A stretch of DNA of 28,917 bases from Halieaceae bacterium (GCA_018666295.1 JABIZW010000234.1:1-28917), one strand, 5' to 3'. Positions 17,340 through 26,025 are shown, numbered from the stretch's first letter. The notes: generated by a model from the sequence alone, not told the origin. Numbers and translations are program-made.

Positions 17340-17681
17340 TCGTCCTTAGTGGCGAATAAATACCCCCAGCGCAATGCAGAGGTCAACACGACAATTCGTT
17401 AGGGATTACCCTTATGCACATCTATGCGCATCATTAGCGCCTCGAAACTATCTGATCATCGTTTTGCGAGCAATAGCCGTCGGACAGGCATGTAGTGATC
17501 AGTCTGTTCTTACCCTTGGCTTTCGACTTGCCCTACCCCACCCCAATGGCGCGAACAGCGGCACAATAAAAACTAAACACAGACTCATACCGTATTGAAA
17601 AAGAGAGGCGACACATCTGTCGCAATTAGGAATACCGCACACTCACCGACCCCTGTGGTCAGCGGACACGAGACAATAACT
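17340..17681. promoter_or_regulatory. Divergent intergenic region of lacZ and the S9 peptidase, with tandem 10-bp repeat
   Basis: These 342 bases hold both divergent promoters, if the peptidase starts at 17682. TATGCACATC and TATGCGCATC are directly adjacent at 17413-17432, one mismatch apart and one helical turn in period. The second copy contains the palindrome ATGCGCAT (17424-17431). This is the best regulator-site candidate for the lacZ operon. I see no LacI-type operator and no strong consensus promoter. Confidence 0.4.
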
Positions 17682-19757
17682 ATGGACACCGACTTCAAGC
17701 GATTTACCGGCTGGAAATACGCACTACCCGCAATCGCGCTCTTTTTGCCCTGGTGCGCCGTCGCAGAGACCGAAGAACAGTACCCTCCTTTTGATGCAAT
17801 GGACGTATTTGAGCTTGAGTGGGCGTCAGATCCCCGGGTTTCACCGGACGGTCAATCCATTGTTTATGTTCGACGGTCCTTTGAGATCATGAGTGATACG
17901 GGACGAGCAGATCTTTGGGAAGTGTCGGTGGACGGAGACTTCCACCGGCCGCTCAGTGCAGGCTCAGGACGAAGTACGTCCCCTCGCTGGTCACCCGATG
18001 GTACTAAACTTGCCTTTTTTTCGCGTGACACCGGCTCCTCACAAATTCACGTCCGGTGGATGGATACCCGCCACACAACCGTCATCTCAAAGCTGCAGCA
18101 ATCACCGTCTGATTTGGCGTGGTCACCCGATGGTCAGTGGCTGGCCTTCACCATGGAGGTGAAGAAGAAGACCAAGCCTATTGCCAAGCGACGGACTGCG
18201 CCTGAAGGTGCGCGCTGGGCAGATGCACCTGTGACTGTGACGACCACTCGCTATCAGTACGATGGTCGAGGCATTGTTGATCCAGCGCACCGACACGTGT
18301 TCGTGATACCGGCCGAGGGCGGTATTGCGCGACAGCTTACTGAAGGCGACTTTAACCACTTCGGAAAGCTTGCGTGGACCCCCGATAGTACAGAAATATT
18401 TTTCTCTGCCGATCGGTCCGAAGACTGGGAACTTAGCAGCGACGAAGCCGATATTTATGCGGTTGCTCTGGCTAACGGCCGCATCAGACAGGTCAGTGAT
18501 TTTCCAGGTGCCGAGCGCAATCCCGTCATGGCGCCCAACGGCAAAACACTCGCCTTTAGTTACGAGCAACGTCGACCGCTGGCGTTTACTCCGAACCGAA
18601 TAGCCTTGCTGGATTTGCAAACTCAGGGCATGACAATTCTGTCAGACAACCTCGATGGTGACGCCAATAACATTCTCTGGGCTGAGGACAGCAAATCGCT
18701 GTACTTTTCGTTTGATGAGCGCGGGATGCGACACATTCGAAAAATCACCCGAAGTAAAGTCGTTACGACTGTTGCGGACGATGTAGGGGGAACAACAATC
18801 GGACGGCCCTACCTTTCCGGTGGCTTCCACCGTGCAAATGGCGTCACTGCGTTTACTCAGGGACGTCAGCATCGGCCCAGTGATGTGGCGATCGTCAAAA
18901 ACAAGCGACTCGAGGTCGTTACCGCGTTAAACGATGACCTTCTCGATTATCGCGCTTTGGGCAAGGTCACCGAAGTCACCTATCAATCGTCATTCGACGG
19001 TCAAGAGATTCAGGGGTGGTATGTCACGCCACCGGACTTCGATCCAAGTAAAAAGTACCCGCTCATTTTGGAAATTCACGGCGGCCCTCACCTCGCATAC
19101 GGACCCCACTTTTCTGCCGAATTACAGCTGATGGCAGCCGCCGGCTACGTCGTTTTTTACAATAACTATCGCGGGAGCCTGTCATACGGTGAGGACTTCG
19201 CACTCTTGCTGCAATACAAGTACTCAAGTGTCGAGGACTTTGCTGACCACATGTCGGGAATTGACGCCCTGATCGAGAAGGGCTTCGTCGACAAAGACAA
19301 CTTGTTTATCGCAGGCGGAAGCGCGGGTGGCATAGCCACTGCCTACGCGGTTGGACTGACTGACCGCTTCAACGCAGCCGTTGCAGCCAAACCCGTCATT
19401 AACTGGATCAGCAAAACACTCACCGCTGACTCCATGGTCGGACAGATCTATCACCAGTTCCCAGGCCCACCGTGGGAGCACTTCGAGCATTACTGGAAAC
19501 GCTCACCGCTCTCATTGGTGGGCAATGTCGTTACACCCACCCTGTTGCTCACCGGTGAAGAAGATCGGCGGACACCAATGTCAGAGACGGAGCAATTCTA
19601 CCAAGCACTGCGACTGCGCGGCGTCGACTCAGCGATGGTGCGGCTGCCGGGCGCGTCCCACGGCATTGCGAGCAAACCCTCGCGACTGATCACAAAAGTT
19701 GATCATATTCTCGCCTGGTTTGAGCGCTACAAAGGCCGTCAAAGCACCCGAAATTAA
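17682..19757 (+). CDS. Exported S9 (prolyl-oligopeptidase family) serine peptidase
   Basis: This 691-residue protein has a signal peptide (WKYALPAIALFLPWCAVA, ending near residue 28). A seven-bladed beta-propeller with repeated SPDG motifs (about 50-400) follows, and then an alpha/beta-hydrolase domain. The catalytic triad is visible: Ser547 in GGSAGG, Asp628 in GEEDRRTP and His660 in GASHG. EIHGGPH near residue 466 supplies the oxyanion region. The layout matches acylaminoacyl/dipeptidyl peptidases that trim oligopeptides outside the cytosol. The frame extends upstream to a TTG at 17595, but only the ATG at 17682 places the signal peptide correctly. It converges with the M20 peptidase gene, another exported peptide hydrolase. 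A Lys-rich insert lies near residues 160-172. Confidence 0.93.
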   Translation: MDTDFKRFTGWKYALPAIALFLPWCAVAETEEQYPPFDAMDVFELEWASDPRVSPDGQSIVYVRRSFEIMSDTGRADLWEVSVDGDFHRPLSAGSGRSTSPRWSPDGTKLAFFSRDTGSSQIHVRWMDTRHTTVISKLQQSPSDLAWSPDGQWLAFTMEVKKKTKPIAKRRTAPEGARWADAPVTVTTTRYQYDGRGIVDPAHRHVFVIPAEGGIARQLTEGDFNHFGKLAWTPDSTEIFFSADRSEDWELSSDEADIYAVALANGRIRQVSDFPGAERNPVMAPNGKTLAFSYEQRRPLAFTPNRIALLDLQTQGMTILSDNLDGDANNILWAEDSKSLYFSFDERGMRHIRKITRSKVVTTVADDVGGTTIGRPYLSGGFHRANGVTAFTQGRQHRPSDVAIVKNKRLEVVTALNDDLLDYRALGKVTEVTYQSSFDGQEIQGWYVTPPDFDPSKKYPLILEIHGGPHLAYGPHFSAELQLMAAAGYVVFYNNYRGSLSYGEDFALLLQYKYSSVEDFADHMSGIDALIEKGFVDKDNLFIAGGSAGGIATAYAVGLTDRFNAAVAAKPVINWISKTLTADSMVGQIYHQFPGPPWEHFEHYWKRSPLSLVGNVVTPTLLLTGEEDRRTPMSETEQFYQALRLRGVDSAMVRLPGASHGIASKPSRLITKVDHILAWFERYKGRQSTRN

Positions 19758-19843
19758 TCGTAGGCCTGCATTAGGAATGACAGGGGCCTGGGTGACCCCC
19801 TCGTCAAGTCCAACGCGCGCCGGGCGCGAAGCCTGGCATCGTG

Positions 19844-21376
19844 TCACGAGCCGGCGGCAAGGCCCTGTAAGACTTCAGCGTACATCTCGATCGCGTCGAA
19901 CAGATTTTTCAGTCTTAAGTTTTCATCCTTTCCGTGCTGATTGTTGTCGTGATTGGCAATCGGAAGAATCACAATCGGTGCCTCTAAATTATCCTCAAAC
20001 AAGTAGATCGGCAGCGACCCTCCCATGGTCGGGGTAATTAACGTCTCTTGATCGCCTAAACGATCCAGAATGACCTTCAATTCCGAGACAACCTCAGCGT
20101 CGATCTTTGTGCGAAACGATCGGTACCCACCTGGACGCGCGACCATCTGAAGATGGGTTTCACGAGGGGCGCTTGTTGTCGGACCGTCTCCAGAGACCGT
20201 CATTCCCAGACTCTCGAAGTGACGTTTCAATGCTGCGAGCAGGACTGCAGGTTGTTGCCCGGGCACCAATCTTAGGTTCAATGAGGCATCGGCTGTCGGT
20301 TCGATAATATTGCGTGACTCGGCACCCACGCCACCGCCGCTAAGCCCCTTGACGACAATGGCCGGACGCATAATAGAAGACTCTAAACGCTCGTTAGCCA
20401 CTTCGTTACTGCCCAGTCCCAGTTCAGATCGAAGCGTGGCATCAACGGCAGGCATTGCCGCAATGGCCGACCTCTCCAAGCCGGATACGGGACGAATATC
20501 ATCCAAAAAACCCTTAACAACAACGCGACCTGAGTCATCCTTGAGTGACATCAATAATTTCATCAATATTTCGTTGGGATTAGGCGCCCAGTTACCGTAA
20601 TGCCCAGAATGCAGCGGTCGGTTCGGCCCAAACGTCGTAAGATCAACGGTCATACTCCCTCGAACACCCAATACCAGTTGGCGACGACCCGACTGATGCA
20701 TAGGGCCGTCGCAAAACAGCATCACATCAGCCTCCAGGTCGTCCGCGACTTGTTCGAGAACGCCCGCAAGCGTTGGACTGCCTCGCTCCTCTTCACCGTC
20801 GAGTAGCAGTTTAATCGTGATGTCCGGCATGGCGTTTGCCGCAACCAGCGCATCGATCGCCGCCATGAGCGCAATAACAGGCCCTTTGTCGTCGCCTGCC
20901 GCCCGCGCCACAATTCGCCAGTTTGGATCGAACTCATCCTGATCCCAGGGCAAGACTTTCGCCTCCGGGTTTAACGGATTCGACGTCCATAACGTCGGCT
21001 CAAATGGGGGCGATGACCACTGACTGGGAATAACCGGTTGTCCATCGAAGTGCGCGTAGATGAGAACGGTGGGCGCGTCTTTTGACCCTCGACGCTCAGA
21101 CACAACGTAAGGAGCGCCGCCTGCCGAAACAATTTTTGACACAAATCCGCGTTTGGCGACGTAGCCCTCGATGAACCGCGCATTGTCCATCATGTCCTCT
21201 ACGTTACTGGCAACATTGGGAAAGCTCAGGAACGTGCGGAAATCTGAAATAATACGGTGGGTGTTTTTCACGTGGTAATCGCGCGCAATCGTCGCACCCT
21301 CTTGAGCGGATGCTCGGGCGCTTAAACTGACACAGGCAATGACACAAACTGCAGTGGCGACACGTATTAACTTCAT
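19844..21376 (-). CDS. Exported M20-family metallopeptidase
   Basis: This 510-residue protein has a signal peptide (MKLIRVATAVCVIACVSLSA, ending ARASA before Gln-Glu-Gly). The di-zinc ligands and catalytic residues of M20 are all present in order: YAHFDGQP (His, Asp), GDDKGP (bridging Asp), DGEEERGS (catalytic Glu plus ligand Glu), FCDGP (ligand Asp), and NHDNNQHGKDEN near the C-terminus (ligand His). A dimerisation domain is inserted in the middle. The enzyme probably cleaves dipeptides or N-acyl amino acids in the periplasm. The frame opens at 21433, but ATG 21376 has GGGG eight bases upstream and begins the signal peptide. The gene converges with the S9 peptidase (86-base gap) and diverges from the 2OG oxygenase. 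Confidence 0.93.
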   Translation of the reverse strand: MKLIRVATAVCVIACVSLSARASAQEGATIARDYHVKNTHRIISDFRTFLSFPNVASNVEDMMDNARFIEGYVAKRGFVSKIVSAGGAPYVVSERRGSKDAPTVLIYAHFDGQPVIPSQWSSPPFEPTLWTSNPLNPEAKVLPWDQDEFDPNWRIVARAAGDDKGPVIALMAAIDALVAANAMPDITIKLLLDGEEERGSPTLAGVLEQVADDLEADVMLFCDGPMHQSGRRQLVLGVRGSMTVDLTTFGPNRPLHSGHYGNWAPNPNEILMKLLMSLKDDSGRVVVKGFLDDIRPVSGLERSAIAAMPAVDATLRSELGLGSNEVANERLESSIMRPAIVVKGLSGGGVGAESRNIIEPTADASLNLRLVPGQQPAVLLAALKRHFESLGMTVSGDGPTTSAPRETHLQMVARPGGYRSFRTKIDAEVVSELKVILDRLGDQETLITPTMGGSLPIYLFEDNLEAPIVILPIANHDNNQHGKDENLRLKNLFDAIEMYAEVLQGLAAGS

Positions 21377-21497
21377 CGAATGAACCCCGTTCCTTGGAGG
21401 ACTAACCGTACCGCTTAACAGCACGATTCCCAAGGCATTCAGAATTAAGCCCGCACCGGTTTACAGCCTACCCTTGGTTCGTTCAACATAAGAATAG

Positions 21498-21512
21498 CGC
21501 GAGCTCCTCGCG
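21498..21512. repeat. GC-rich inverted repeat between M20 and 2OG oxygenase genes
   Basis: CGCGAG and CTCGCG pair perfectly around CTC, in the 174-base divergent promoter region. It is 38 bases upstream of the oxygenase start. It could be an operator or a structure in the 5' leader; I cannot choose. Confidence 0.35.
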
Positions 21513-21550
21513 AGCCACACTGCATGGTTAGACAATAAAGAGTGCTGCTT

Positions 21551-22519
21551 ATGACGTCATCTCGTTCTATTCCGCTGATTAACCTTAAGGATTCAGACGA
21601 CACAGTCTTGCCGGTTCTGGAACGCGCACTGACAGAGATCGGTTTCGTCATGGTTCAAGGTCACAGTGTGCCAGAGCACCTCGTACGGAAAATGCGGCAA
21701 CAATTGGAAACCTATTTTTCGCGGCCACTTAGCGAAAAGCTGGCGGACTGTATTACGCCTGACAACTATCGCGGTTACATACCCCTTGGATTTTTTTCAC
21801 CCAACAGCCACGGGGCTACGCGAGACCAATACGAGGGATACAAACTTCATAATGAGACAGCGCCAGATGATCCTATCTGTTCGGTCTGTGATCTCTACGG
21901 ACCCAATCGATGGCCGCCCATGCCCGCTCAGTTACAGGAAACAACGCAGGCGTATTGGGAGGCTTGCGAGACAACAAGCCGGCATTTGCTTCGGCTGATT
22001 GCAAAGATCTTGGACGTCGAGGTCGACACGTTTCTCAGCCTGTTTGACCAACCGCTGACCAACATGACACTGCTCCACTACCCTCCCCAAAACGAGGGTG
22101 ATACCGGCTTTGGCATTCATCCGCACAAAGACACCGACGCACTCACCCTGCTCTTCCCAGACGATGTGGGTGGGCTTTGGCTGCGTCCACATGACGACAG
22201 TGAATGGCTGGAAGTCCGAGCGCCATACCACTCCCTGGTGGTCAATATTGGCGACCTCTTAGAGCTGTGGTCTGGTGGTCACTTCGTCTCTACACCCCAT
22301 AAAGTTGTGAATACCTCGGGGAGCGAACGCTACAGCTTCCCGTTCTTTGTCGTACCGCGACACGATGTCGTCGTCTCACCACTCATTGCCTGCCAGCCCG
22401 GGTTTCAGCGCCAACCAGTCCCCGTTGGCACGGTCTCCCGAGAGGTCTGGCGCACCAATTGGCCCAACGCTGTCGCTGATGAGACCGGCTTTGATCTGGG
22501 CACTCTGGCCGATCACTAG
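21551..22519 (+). CDS. 2-oxoglutarate/Fe(II)-dependent oxygenase, isopenicillin-N-synthase-like
   Basis: This 322-residue cytosolic enzyme has the N-terminal DIOX_N-type region (IPLINLKD, then EIGFVMVQGH near residue 35) and a C-terminal double-stranded beta-helix. Iron ligands are His192 and Asp194 in HKDTDALTLL and His250 in STPHKVVN. Arg260 in RYSFPFF would bind 2-oxoglutarate. The layout is that of the isopenicillin N synthase/gibberellin-oxidase family, which hydroxylates, desaturates or cyclises small molecules. Single genes of this type in marine bacteria are common and mostly uncharacterised. The frame opens at a GTG at 21542, and I prefer the ATG at 21551. The neighbours (a divergent M20 peptidase and a convergent sulfatase operon) do not define a substrate. 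Confidence 0.9.
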   Translation: MTSSRSIPLINLKDSDDTVLPVLERALTEIGFVMVQGHSVPEHLVRKMRQQLETYFSRPLSEKLADCITPDNYRGYIPLGFFSPNSHGATRDQYEGYKLHNETAPDDPICSVCDLYGPNRWPPMPAQLQETTQAYWEACETTSRHLLRLIAKILDVEVDTFLSLFDQPLTNMTLLHYPPQNEGDTGFGIHPHKDTDALTLLFPDDVGGLWLRPHDDSEWLEVRAPYHSLVVNIGDLLELWSGGHFVSTPHKVVNTSGSERYSFPFFVVPRHDVVVSPLIACQPGFQRQPVPVGTVSREVWRTNWPNAVADETGFDLGTLADH

Positions 22520-22587
22520 GTTGATTGTTCGAGAGACAGGTAACCGCTGGGTCAAGCGGACTCCTGCGTTTAACGACTGGGGATGCG

Positions 22588-24393
22588 TTAGCGCTCCCTC
22601 AGCCAGAAATAAACATAAAACGGCGCGAGTATCAGTAATGTGATTAACGTAATCAGCAGCGGCTCTCGCAGTTCGCCCCGTACTGTATTCAGGACAAGCT
22701 GCTTCATGTACCCGTAACCCGGAGGTATAGGAAGTACTTTATTGTCTACCGTGTATCGTTGGTAGGCCGACAGCATGGTCTGCAATCGCTCTGGCATCTC
22801 ACGTGATAAGTCACGCGTCTCTCCGGGGTCTCGCTTAATGTCAAAAAGCCGCCAGCGCGCATCTCCCAGAGGCCTGCGGTTTAAAACGATCTTGTAATCC
22901 CCTTGAAACAACGCCGCATTGCCCGCGAGCTCGTAACCCACCGCATCGTTTTCTGAGTAAATACGATCAACATCACCCCGTAATAAGGGCGCGAGATTCT
23001 TCCCAATCATGGGCTCTACAGGGCGACCTGCGTACCGCTTTCCGGGGGCATTGACGCCCGTGAGCGATAAAATAGTGGGGGTAATATCGGTGACAAACGA
23101 GAACGCGTCACTCAAAACACCCTGCCGCGGAAGCGACGCACCCGCCACAATCATCGGCACGCGCATGCCACCCTCTCCGGCGTAAAACTTGTAGTCCGCG
23201 AGCGGGCTAACGGCGGCGCTGGCAAAGCTCGGGCTGATCGAGTTGTAACTCCCTTTCAGACCAAGAGTCTCATACTCACTGTTGTATCCCAGTGAGCTCA
23301 ACTGCCGTTGCGTGGCAAAGTTGTCCGGATCACTCGGCCCGGACGCCTCCGCCCCGTTGTCAGAGGTAAAGATAAATAGGGTGTTTTCAAACAGCCCTTG
23401 CGCTTTGAGATGCCGAACCAGTCGCCCGATGTGATGATCCATCGCTTCAACCATGCCCGCGTACACCGCCATTCGCTTGGCCTCGTAACGCTGTCGTTCT
23501 TCATTCAACGCGCTCCAGGCACCGGTCGTCTTCATGTCCACCAAGTCGATACCTGACGGCACTACACCCAGCGCGACGGCGCGCTGGTAGCGCTGCTGGC
23601 GAATCGCTGTCCAGCCGTCACCGTAGACGTCCATGTAGGGATCAATAAACGTTTGGGGCGCCTGCACCGGAATGTGCACAGCCTGAAAGGGGAGGTAGGC
23701 AAAAAATGGGCGACCGTCTTCAGCGTTGCTGTCTATGAACTCAATGGTCTTGTCGACTAAGAAGCGGGACGAATAAAAGTCTTCGGGTAGCTGGTAAACC
23801 TCTCCGTCTGCGAACCAATGAGCAGTCTTATAAATCGGAATATAAGGCCGCTGTTCCCAGTTGTCGGCCCCGGAGTCCGCGAGCGCAACTGTCCGCTCAA
23901 AGCCTCTCTCGCTCGGCAAAAGGCCCGCGTCAGTGCCCAAATGCCACTTGCCAGCCATGTAAGTGTGATATCCCGCATCCTCCAGCAAGGTCGCAACCGT
24001 GACCACGTTGCGACCCAGCACGCCCTGATAATGCGCCGTTTGCTGTTGCTCGGGCGCGAGCATTTCTGGAATATTGGGCACACCGGCCAGGTGAGCGTCC
24101 ACACCTGTTAATAGCATGGCCCGTGCCGGCGCACAGTTAGCGGCCGTGTGGTAGTTGGTGAAACTGACGCCCAGTTCCGCGAGGGCCGACAGGCTGGGCG
24201 TATTAATCTCACTGCCGTATGACGCGATGTCTGAAAAACCCAGATCATCAGCCAAAATCAAAACAACATTGGGCGGGCCATTTTTTCCTGGCTGATCGCG
24301 AATCGGATCTATTATTTGGGCAGTTAACGCATTTGATGCCAGTGCAGACGCAACCAAGAGGTTGCTCATCAACGCAAGGCACAGGGTACGCAT
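22588..24393 (-). CDS. Sulfatase (type I, Cys-dependent) with C-terminal membrane anchor
   Basis: This 601-residue exported protein has a signal peptide (about residues 1-19). Its metal-site ADDLGFSD lies at 48-55. The formylglycine motif CAPARAMLLTG (Cys87 to Gly97) fits C-x-P-x-R-x4-T-G. AGKWHLG and FTSDNGAE follow in the usual order. Cys87 must be converted to formylglycine by a maturase, which is not encoded here. The enzyme should hydrolyse sulfate esters in the periplasm, probably of algal or other marine organics. The C-terminus ends in one hydrophobic helix, LLITLITLLILAPFYVYFW, then RER, predicting a tail anchor in the inner membrane; most arylsulfatases lack this. ATG 24393 has GGAG five bases upstream, so I prefer it to ATG 24438. 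It is the last gene of the DJ-1/4-TM/sulfatase operon. Confidence 0.93.
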   Translation of the reverse strand: MRTLCLALMSNLLVASALASNALTAQIIDPIRDQPGKNGPPNVVLILADDLGFSDIASYGSEINTPSLSALAELGVSFTNYHTAANCAPARAMLLTGVDAHLAGVPNIPEMLAPEQQQTAHYQGVLGRNVVTVATLLEDAGYHTYMAGKWHLGTDAGLLPSERGFERTVALADSGADNWEQRPYIPIYKTAHWFADGEVYQLPEDFYSSRFLVDKTIEFIDSNAEDGRPFFAYLPFQAVHIPVQAPQTFIDPYMDVYGDGWTAIRQQRYQRAVALGVVPSGIDLVDMKTTGAWSALNEERQRYEAKRMAVYAGMVEAMDHHIGRLVRHLKAQGLFENTLFIFTSDNGAEASGPSDPDNFATQRQLSSLGYNSEYETLGLKGSYNSISPSFASAAVSPLADYKFYAGEGGMRVPMIVAGASLPRQGVLSDAFSFVTDITPTILSLTGVNAPGKRYAGRPVEPMIGKNLAPLLRGDVDRIYSENDAVGYELAGNAALFQGDYKIVLNRRPLGDARWRLFDIKRDPGETRDLSREMPERLQTMLSAYQRYTVDNKVLPIPPGYGYMKQLVLNTVRGELREPLLITLITLLILAPFYVYFWLRER

Positions 24394-24406
24394 TGTCGCT
24401 CCGTAA

Positions 24407-24784
24407 CTAAGCACGATCGGGTAAACGACGAGAAGCAACCAACAGTATCAGCGCAACGACAATCTCCGGCGTAATAAGATTCATCGGCAGTGCCGCATCA
24501 TGTATGAGCCAAGCCAGCACTCGACTCAGCGCTGTCAATGACAGCAGGATCATGGGTGGGTAGTACCAAAATCGACGCTGAGTCACCAGCGCAGTAAGAA
24601 TACAAATGCCCAGAAGCAGAAAAAACGCAGCCATATCGCCGATCTGTGAACTCAGTCCGACACCACTCTGAAGCGTAAGTCCAAACTCAGGGGCAATGCC
24701 TCGAGGGGCCAATAACCAGCGTAAACCCATGACCAAGAACAACACCCCAGGCAACAACACTAGGAGTCTGAGAATTGCATTCAT
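24407..24784 (-). CDS. Small four-helix membrane protein, function unknown
   Basis: This 125-residue protein has about four hydrophobic segments: near residues 4-22, 48-65, 72-90 and 103-118. The layout recalls DUF4345-type small membrane proteins, but I cannot confirm the family. The start at ATG 24784 has GGCGAG about five bases upstream; a GTG at 24790 would overlap the preceding stop codon. The gene follows the DJ-1-like gene with a 2-base gap and precedes the sulfatase by 13 bases. Translation is therefore probably coupled, and the three products likely act together at the inner membrane. Confidence 0.8.
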   Translation of the reverse strand: MNAILRLLVLLPGVLFLVMGLRWLLAPRGIAPEFGLTLQSGVGLSSQIGDMAAFFLLLGICILTALVTQRRFWYYPPMILLSLTALSRVLAWLIHDAALPMNLITPEIVVALILLVASRRLPDRA

Positions 24785-24786
24785 AA

Positions 24787-25641
24787 TCACTCGCCACGAT
24801 CCGAAATGACCTTCATCATACGATGCGCGGTCTCTAATCCAGAGTTTTGATTTTGTCCCGTGACAAAACGTTGCTCGTCATCGACGACCACGTGGGTGGC
24901 AAAAAAGTCACGAAACGCAGTCTGATGCTCGTAAATGACGCCCGCTTTACGCAGTTCAGTCTCCGGATGCTTGGGCGTGACCTCGATGCCAAGCTCTTTA
25001 ATCTGTTTATCCGAGACGCCCGTCATTCTGCGTCCAGCGATCAATTTATTTCCATCAATATCCTGAGCGTTGACCAGCCCTAAAACACCGTGACAAACAC
25101 CACCGATGACCGCCTCTCTCTCACCGTAATAGGACGTCGAAACCTGCTCACCTAAGACGGCAGACTGTGCCAGATCGTAGGCGGCGCCCCAACCTCCAGA
25201 AATAAAGACGATATCGTACTGGGTAATATCCACCTCAGAAACAGCAAGTGAATTCGCCACCTTTGCTTGTGCAATAGGATCCTCAAGATAGCGCTCGTCC
25301 TCTGGGCTTCGAACTATGTAGTTCAAGGTTTGCGGATCAATGGGGATCTGCCCTCCTTTAATACTGGCCATATCGACGTCCATTCCTCCGTCCGTGAACA
25401 CGTAGTAGGGGTGCGTAAACTCAGAGGCCATGACGCCCGTTTCAGGGCCATCGGTCTCGCCAGGCGCGGCGAGTGTACTGTGGCTTGTCGTAATGATCAG
25501 CGCCCGCTTGCCCGGCAAAGCAACCGAGTCGCCCTCATAGGTAGGATGTAAGCCGCCTTTGTGCAGCAGGGTTGGCAATGCGATGGCGACTACAACGACA
25601 AGCCCCGCGACGACACCGAGACCTTGGACTATTTTATTCAT
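24787..25641 (-). CDS. Membrane-anchored DJ-1/PfpI-family protein
   Basis: This 284-residue protein has an N-terminal hydrophobic helix (about residues 6-25, GVVAGLVVVVAIALP) with no clear cleavage site, so it is probably an inner-membrane anchor with the domain outside. The glutamine-amidotransferase-like fold carries the nucleophile Cys183 in GGVCHGVLGL and the partner Glu74 in MASEFTHPYYVF, as in Hsp31-type proteins. ISGGWGAAYDL at 147-157 is the matching glycine-rich turn. Relatives act as deglycases/glyoxalases, chaperones or amidases. The frame opens at 25686, but AGAGG nine bases upstream of ATG 25641 and the anchor helix favour that start. It is the first gene of the operon leading to the sulfatase, and its promoter region holds a palindrome. 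Confidence 0.87.
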   Translation of the reverse strand: MNKIVQGLGVVAGLVVVVAIALPTLLHKGGLHPTYEGDSVALPGKRALIITTSHSTLAAPGETDGPETGVMASEFTHPYYVFTDGGMDVDMASIKGGQIPIDPQTLNYIVRSPEDERYLEDPIAQAKVANSLAVSEVDITQYDIVFISGGWGAAYDLAQSAVLGEQVSTSYYGEREAVIGGVCHGVLGLVNAQDIDGNKLIAGRRMTGVSDKQIKELGIEVTPKHPETELRKAGVIYEHQTAFRDFFATHVVVDDEQRFVTGQNQNSGLETAHRMMKVISDRGE

Positions 25642-25677
25642 TAACAAGTACCTCTTGCAGTGGGACAGAGCCCTATT

Positions 25678-25687
25678 GTTGCGCAAC
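25678..25687. promoter_or_regulatory. Palindrome GTTGCGCAAC at the DJ-1/sulfatase operon promoter
   Basis: This perfect 10-bp palindrome overlaps the edge of a candidate leftward -10 box (TATAGT on the minus strand, 25691-25686) and lies 37 bases before the DJ-1 start. This is a position where a repressor would block transcription start. Confidence 0.4.
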
Positions 25688-25712
25688 TATATATTGGCAT
25701 ATCTTATGTCAT
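25686..25712 (-). promoter_or_regulatory. Candidate sigma-70 promoter of the DJ-1/sulfatase operon
   Basis: On the minus strand, ATGACA (25712-25707) and TATAGT (25691-25686) each match consensus at 5 of 6 positions, but the spacer is short (15 bases). The surrounding AT-rich stretch supports a promoter here. Confidence 0.4.
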
Positions 25713-26025
25713 ATTAGGCGGGGATTATGAGGACTGCAACCGGATTCTCGCAAAGCGCTCACACTTAAGCGGCAGCCCAACAGCGCGCACTCGCCGCCTG
25801 AATGTCTTAAAAGCCCCCATCTGAGAAAAAATAACGCCATAACTGCGAGGAGAATTAGGGATGCAGGCCCCTTTAGAAGGTCCGGTGGTGTCTTAAGGTG
25901 GACATTTGGCATATGCAAAGAGTGCGTTATTATTAGCCGGCCCCGCACCGATGCGTCGCGCCAAGCACCGCCGCATGAGTATCGTTTCAGGCGCGGGTGT
26001 TAAGAACATAGGCAGAGGTCCGTTT
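25713..26025. other. Divergent intergenic region before the DUF1330/PhoX pair
   Basis: No confident gene is seen in these 313 bases. A leftward frame (25912 to 25709) with a hydrophobic centre lacks a ribosome site. A tiny rightward ORF of 11 codons at 25861-25896 has AGGAG eight bases upstream and could be a leader peptide. AGAGG at the right end is the DUF1330 ribosome site. Confidence 0.35.

Noticed and set aside
17595..17681. N-terminal extension of the S9 peptidase from a TTG codon
   Set aside because: The 29 extra residues are hydrophilic and would place the signal peptide internally; ATG 17682 is the sensible start.
25709..25912. Leftward 67-codon frame with a hydrophobic centre before the DJ-1 gene
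   Set aside because: It has no ribosome site, overlaps the promoter candidate region and has a Cys/Arg-rich tail unlike a real protein.
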